64,000 bases of DNA from Bacillota bacterium. Lineage in GTDB: Bacteria; Bacillota; Clostridia; Acetivibrionales; JANLFN01. Below, in pieces: positions 60,871-64,000 of this stretch. Made by a program: the position numbers and the translations under genes. The stretch's first letter is position 1, and each line of letters starts with the position of its first letter. The stretch covers positions 62,001 through 126,000 of the forward strand of contig JAEWTV010000128.1 of assembly GCA_023397675.1 (NCBI GenBank), read 5' to 3'. The notes beneath the pieces are model-generated. The model was not told the origin of the DNA. It did no database searches and worked only from the letters and a program-made list of their open reading frames with translations.

Positions 60871-61296
60871 GTGGTATTTCTTCTTGCAATGTTCGGCATG
60901 GTGTGCTGGGGGCTTGCTCCAGTCTTCGGAAAGCTTGGTTTATCAAACGTCAACCCTATTACCGGGCTGCTGATAAGAACTTATATGGCGGCTGGCCTGT
61001 TGACAATATGGGTAATATTTAATGGCCTTGGTTCCACCTTTGCCCAGGTAAAAACTATAAGTTGGCAAACCTGGCTTTTCATCGGCATAGAAGGAATATT
61101 GGCAACTCTTGTCGGTGATTTGGCATATTATGCTGCATTGAAGCATGGTGAAGTATCCTTTGTAACACTGGTTATGTCTTGTTCGCCGCTAATTAGTATG
61201 CTTATGGCAACGTTTATTTTGGGGGAACATATCACACTCACCAGAACTCTTGGAAGCATCATGATAGTTGGCGGTCTTGTACTTATTATGAAATAA
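60871..61296 (+). CDS. single EamA-domain (DMT-type) transporter
   Basis: A 141-residue membrane protein with one EamA repeat of about five helices. Typical phrases are FGMVCWGLAPVFGKLGL and YYAALKHGEVSFVTLVMSCS. LGEHITLTRTLGSIMIVGG ends the repeat. Full DMT transporters have two such repeats; half-size members are presumed to dimerise. Substrate unknown. GTG at 60871 follows GGAGG. Its start is directly behind a terminator, so its own promoter is not evident. Confidence 0.86.
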   Translation: MVFLLAMFGMVCWGLAPVFGKLGLSNVNPITGLLIRTYMAAGLLTIWVIFNGLGSTFAQVKTISWQTWLFIGIEGILATLVGDLAYYAALKHGEVSFVTLVMSCSPLISMLMATFILGEHITLTRTLGSIMIVGGLVLIMK

Positions 61297-61344
61297 TTTT
61301 TCTCTTTTTTCACTCGTAATTGCACTCCTTCATATTATATTACA

Positions 61345-61427
61345 TAAGTTGAATTAAATATTTTAATATGCATCATAGCTCTTAATGCCGGCCATGATGG
61401 TATGATAAATGATTTTAATTCAACTTA
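61345..61427. repeat. long intergenic hairpin A
   Basis: Perfect 14-bp arms TAAGTTGAATTAAA and TTTAATTCAACTTA, 55 bases apart. The interior can pair further through CATCAT/ATGATG. There is no T run after it, so it is not a classical terminator. Confidence 0.6.
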
Positions 61428-61439
61428 TTACATCTGTAA

Positions 61440-61524
61440 TAGGATAAGGTAAATTCTGATTTGATGTCCATTTGCATTTGGCTTCTGAAATGCAAATGAT
61501 GTATAAGAAATTTACTTTATCCTA
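61440..61524. repeat. long intergenic hairpin B
   Basis: Arms TAGGATAAGGTAAATT and AATTTACTTTATCCTA (15 of 16 pairs plus one G-U), enclosing a perfect 11-bp inner stem CATTTGCATTT/AAATGCAAATG with an 8-base loop. It stands 12 bases after hairpin A and about 90 before the decarboxylase gene. Confidence 0.62.
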
Positions 61525-61612
61525 TATAGCGTGGAATAAATTGAAGTTAAGTTAACTGAAAATTCTATGCTGTATATGCTATTTTGTTTAAGGTCTTGAA
61601 GGGGTGATTTGG

Positions 61613-63070
61613 TTGCTAAAACTTGATCAGAACCGTACTCCGCTGTTTGATGCAGTAAGAAAGTATGTTGATGATAAGGTTGTACAGTTTCATGTTCCTG
61701 GTCATAAACAGGGCAGAGGAATAAAGGAGTTAAAGGATTACATAGGCGAAAAAGCACTTCAAATGGACGCAAATGGTATGGATGACCTTGATTATGCAAA
61801 TAATCCTACGGGTGTAATTTTTGAAGCTGAAAAACTTCTTGCATACGCTTTCGGCGCACAGAACGCATACTTCCTGGTTAATGGCACAACAGCAGGGGTA
61901 CAAGCAATGATAATGAGTGCCTGTGAACCGGGGGATAAAATAATCATTCCAAGAAATGCGCATAAGTCAACAATAGGCGGAATAATTCTCAGTGGCGCAA
62001 TGCCTGTATATATACAGCCTGAAATTAATGAAGCTTTAGGTATTGCAATGGGGGTTACTGTTGAAAGCGTTAAGAAGGCTATTAAGGATAACCCGCACTC
62101 AAAGGCAATCTTTTTAATAAATCCTACATATTATGGAGCTTCATCAGATCTCAAATCAATTGTTAGAATTGCACATAGACATGAAATTGCAGTACTTGTT
62201 GATGAAGCACATGGTGCACATATGTCCTTTCATGATGACTTCCCGCTAACGGCAATGGAGGTTGGGGCGGACATGAGTGCAGCAAGTATTCATAAGACAG
62301 GCGGTTCGCTAACGCAGAGTTCAGTTCTGCTGCTAAGAAGCAACATGATTACCCCTGAAAAGGTAAAGCAGGTTTTAAACCTTACTACAACATCAAGTTG
62401 TTCATACTTACTTATGTGTTCACTGGATATTGCAAGGAAACAGCTTGCAACCTGTGGGAGCGACATGCTGGAAGATACCTTGAAGCTGGCAAGATGGGCA
62501 AGGGATGAAATAAACAAAATTGAAGGTGTATATTCATTCGGAAAAGAATTGATAGGCACACCAGGTGTATACGACTTTGATGAGACAAAGCTTGGGATTA
62601 ATGTTCAAGGGCTTGGTTATACGGGCTATCAAATGGAAACCAAACTTCGCAGGGAATATAACATTCAGATAGAGCTTTCTGATTTGTATAACATATTGGC
62701 CATTGTAAGTATCGGAGACCGTAAAGAGGATTTGGAGGCACTAATTAAAGCATTAAAGGACATATCTTCAAAAACCGAAATAAAGCAGCCGGAAAAGGGC
62801 GTTTTGGTTCCTCAGACACCAAAGATGATTGTATCCCCAAGGGATGCATTTTATAGCTCCAAAAAGGTAGTTCTTCTTGAAAAATCTGAGGGGGAAATAG
62901 CTGGTGAAATGGTAATGGCTTATCCTCCAGGAATACCTGTTATTTGTATGGGTGAAAGAATAAATAGAGATGTAATAGATTACATAAAGATTTTGAAGCA
63001 GCAAAAATGTGAATTGCAGGGTGCTGCAGATCCACATGTTGATTATATCAGGGTACTTGGCAGCGAGTAA
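61613..63070 (+). CDS. Orn/Lys/Arg decarboxylase family protein (second paralogue)
   Basis: A 485-residue PLP-dependent decarboxylase, paralogous to the gene at 8.5-9.9 kb. QFHVPGHKQGRGI begins the core; NGTTAGVQAMIMSA, DEAHGAHMSFH and the PLP lysine in SIHKTGGSLTQ follow, with MAYPPGIPVICMGE near the end. The product is likely agmatine, cadaverine or putrescine; specificity is unknown. The start is TTG 61613, which follows GGGGTGAT; GTG 61604 overlaps that site. Two long hairpins lie upstream. Confidence 0.9.
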   Translation: MLKLDQNRTPLFDAVRKYVDDKVVQFHVPGHKQGRGIKELKDYIGEKALQMDANGMDDLDYANNPTGVIFEAEKLLAYAFGAQNAYFLVNGTTAGVQAMIMSACEPGDKIIIPRNAHKSTIGGIILSGAMPVYIQPEINEALGIAMGVTVESVKKAIKDNPHSKAIFLINPTYYGASSDLKSIVRIAHRHEIAVLVDEAHGAHMSFHDDFPLTAMEVGADMSAASIHKTGGSLTQSSVLLLRSNMITPEKVKQVLNLTTTSSCSYLLMCSLDIARKQLATCGSDMLEDTLKLARWARDEINKIEGVYSFGKELIGTPGVYDFDETKLGINVQGLGYTGYQMETKLRREYNIQIELSDLYNILAIVSIGDRKEDLEALIKALKDISSKTEIKQPEKGVLVPQTPKMIVSPRDAFYSSKKVVLLEKSEGEIAGEMVMAYPPGIPVICMGERINRDVIDYIKILKQQKCELQGAADPHVDYIRVLGSE

Positions 63071-63092
63071 TTTAACAGGTTAAATTTTTATG

Positions 63093-63115
63093 GGCAGAAC
63101 AACTTAAATTCTGCC
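63093..63115 (+). terminator. weak terminator-like hairpin after the decarboxylase
   Basis: GGCAGAA pairs with TTCTGCC around 9 bases, followed only by TTAAT. In the rest of the 63071-63382 gap I see only a short GTACAA/TTGTAC palindrome at 63320-63339. Confidence 0.4.
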
Positions 63116-63382
63116 TTAATAACATGCATATATTATCCCTTGGCAAAATGCTAATAAAATGTACCAATGGGAAACATGGGTTTAGAATAAGTATTTCAAA
63201 CATTTTCTGATATTTTTCTTACTCCGTTTTAATAATATGTCGATTTAGCAGATTTGGCAATTTAATCTCAAATCCCTTATAGGAAAATATGCACCAAATT
63301 TACTAAAAGAGAATAAACCGTACAAGCATTTAGTTGTACTATCTTTGGGTTCTAATGAATAAATTAGGACGGGGTGATATTA

Positions 63383-64000
63383 TTGAAAGTCTTGGATACA
63401 TTAGTAAGAAATATCGAAGAACATAACCGGAATTATAACGGTTTAAGCAAAAATGATGCAAGGCACAAACTCGAAAAATATGGCGCTAACACCATTGAAA
63501 AGAAAAAGAAGATTTCATCCATTAAGCTCTTGCTCCAACAATTTAGTGATTTCATGGTACTTATATTGATTGCGTCTACAGTAATATCAGCTTTTATGGG
63601 TGAAATTACCGAAGCTATCACCATTATCGCTATTGTTATTTTAAATGCAATTCTGGGTTTTGTTCAGGAATTCCGTACAGAAAAGACAATGGATGCACTT
63701 AAAAGCATGGCTGCTCCAGTGGCAAAGGTTATTAGGGAAGGCGTGCTCGAATTTATTCCGGCTGAAGAGATTGTTCCGGGAGATCTTATTGTAATTGAAG
63801 CAGGGGATAAGGTACCGGCCGATGCAACCTTAATAGATGCAAATAGTGTTCAGGTAGATGAATCCCTTTTGACAGGCGAATCTGTCCCGGCGGAAAAGAA
63901 GCCCATGCCGGAGAATGGAAAAGGCGCGAAAACCGAGAGTAGCGACAGTTCAATATATATGGGAACCATAGTTACATATGGAAGAGGTAAAGCAATAGTT
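63383..64000 (+). CDS. P-type cation-transporting ATPase, 5' part (cut by window end)
   Basis: The first 206 codons of a P2-type (calcium-ATPase-like) pump. The cation ATPase N-terminal domain (GLSKNDARHKLEKYGANTI) is followed by two membrane helices (FSDFMVLILIASTVISAFMG and the next). The actuator domain contains VPGDLIVIEAGDKVPADATL and DESLLTGESVP, the TGES phosphatase motif. The phosphorylation site DKTGT lies beyond the window. The start is TTG 63383, 6 bases after GGGGTG. Calcium or another divalent cation is the likely substrate. Confidence 0.9.
   Translation, partial: MKVLDTLVRNIEEHNRNYNGLSKNDARHKLEKYGANTIEKKKKISSIKLLLQQFSDFMVLILIASTVISAFMGEITEAITIIAIVILNAILGFVQEFRTEKTMDALKSMAAPVAKVIREGVLEFIPAEEIVPGDLIVIEAGDKVPADATLIDANSVQVDESLLTGESVPAEKKPMPENGKGAKTESSDSSIYMGTIVTYGRGKAIV

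Overview
The window is AT-rich chromosomal DNA of a low-GC, spore-forming anaerobic Firmicute. The best guess is a Clostridia member close to the Ruminiclostridium / Clostridium cellulolyticum group. Evidence: spmA-spmB, spoIIR, abrB with Spo0A-type boxes, a GerMN lipoprotein, S-layer (SLH) proteins, copper-amine-oxidase-N 'stalk' domains on exported proteins, strong GGAGG-type ribosome sites and many TTG/GTG starts. The species is inferred from gene content and style, not from a search. No rRNA, tRNA, CRISPR array or transposase was recognised.

Layout. 0-5.9 kb: folP-folB-folK, birA, coaX and three less known genes, apparently one transcript ending at a terminator near 5.93 kb. 6.0-8.4 kb: a large exported beta-propeller protein. 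8.5-26.2 kb: the conserved region known in Bacillus subtilis as yaaO-tmk-yaaQ-yaaR-holB-yaaT-yabB-yabC(rsmI)-abrB-metS-yabD-yabE-ksgA. It is preserved in order but modified: the tmk slot holds a guanylate-kinase-like gene and a two-gene minus-strand insert (2TM protein plus radical SAM protein) next to a 3' remnant of tmk; a ferredoxin and two intergenic repeats lie before trmN6; spmAB lies between abrB and metG; a coat-like Met/Pro/Gln-rich protein precedes yabE. 26.3-34.4 kb: a hypothetical, an ammonium transporter behind a long leader with a terminator, zapA, a phosphomutase-like metalloenzyme, a U32 protein, dUTPase and a small membrane protein. 34.4-37.9 kb (minus): an ECF sigma factor, its zinc anti-sigma factor and an ABC exporter. 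38.1-44.7 kb: a GH18 enzyme, hflX, a NUDIX protein, a YigZ/IMPACT protein, a CoA-binding protein and two lipoproteins. 44.8-45.9 kb (minus): a dapB-type gene preceded by a cyclic-di-AMP (ydaO/yuaA) riboswitch with its terminator. 46.2-51.0 kb: ddl, murI, a DUF1934 protein, argS and a metallo-beta-lactamase-fold hydrolase. 51.1-57.3 kb: two SLH proteins and a secreted S41 processing protease. 57.5-64.0 kb: pyrG, spoIIR, mgtC, a single EamA-domain transporter, a second Orn/Lys/Arg decarboxylase behind two long hairpins, and the start of a P-type cation ATPase cut by the window end.

Themes. Cyclic di-AMP appears twice, as the DarA receptor and as the riboswitch. Sporulation control appears repeatedly: 0A boxes at abrB and spmA, a SigF-like promoter at spoIIR. 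Cell-wall and envelope supply (ddl, murI, dapB, SLH proteins, YabE, Ctp) is spread through the window. The most unusual local structure is the 9.9-12.6 kb insert at the dead tmk locus. Two genes (the first decarboxylase and the ECF sigma factor) have good ribosome sites placed in front of ATT rather than a usual start codon.
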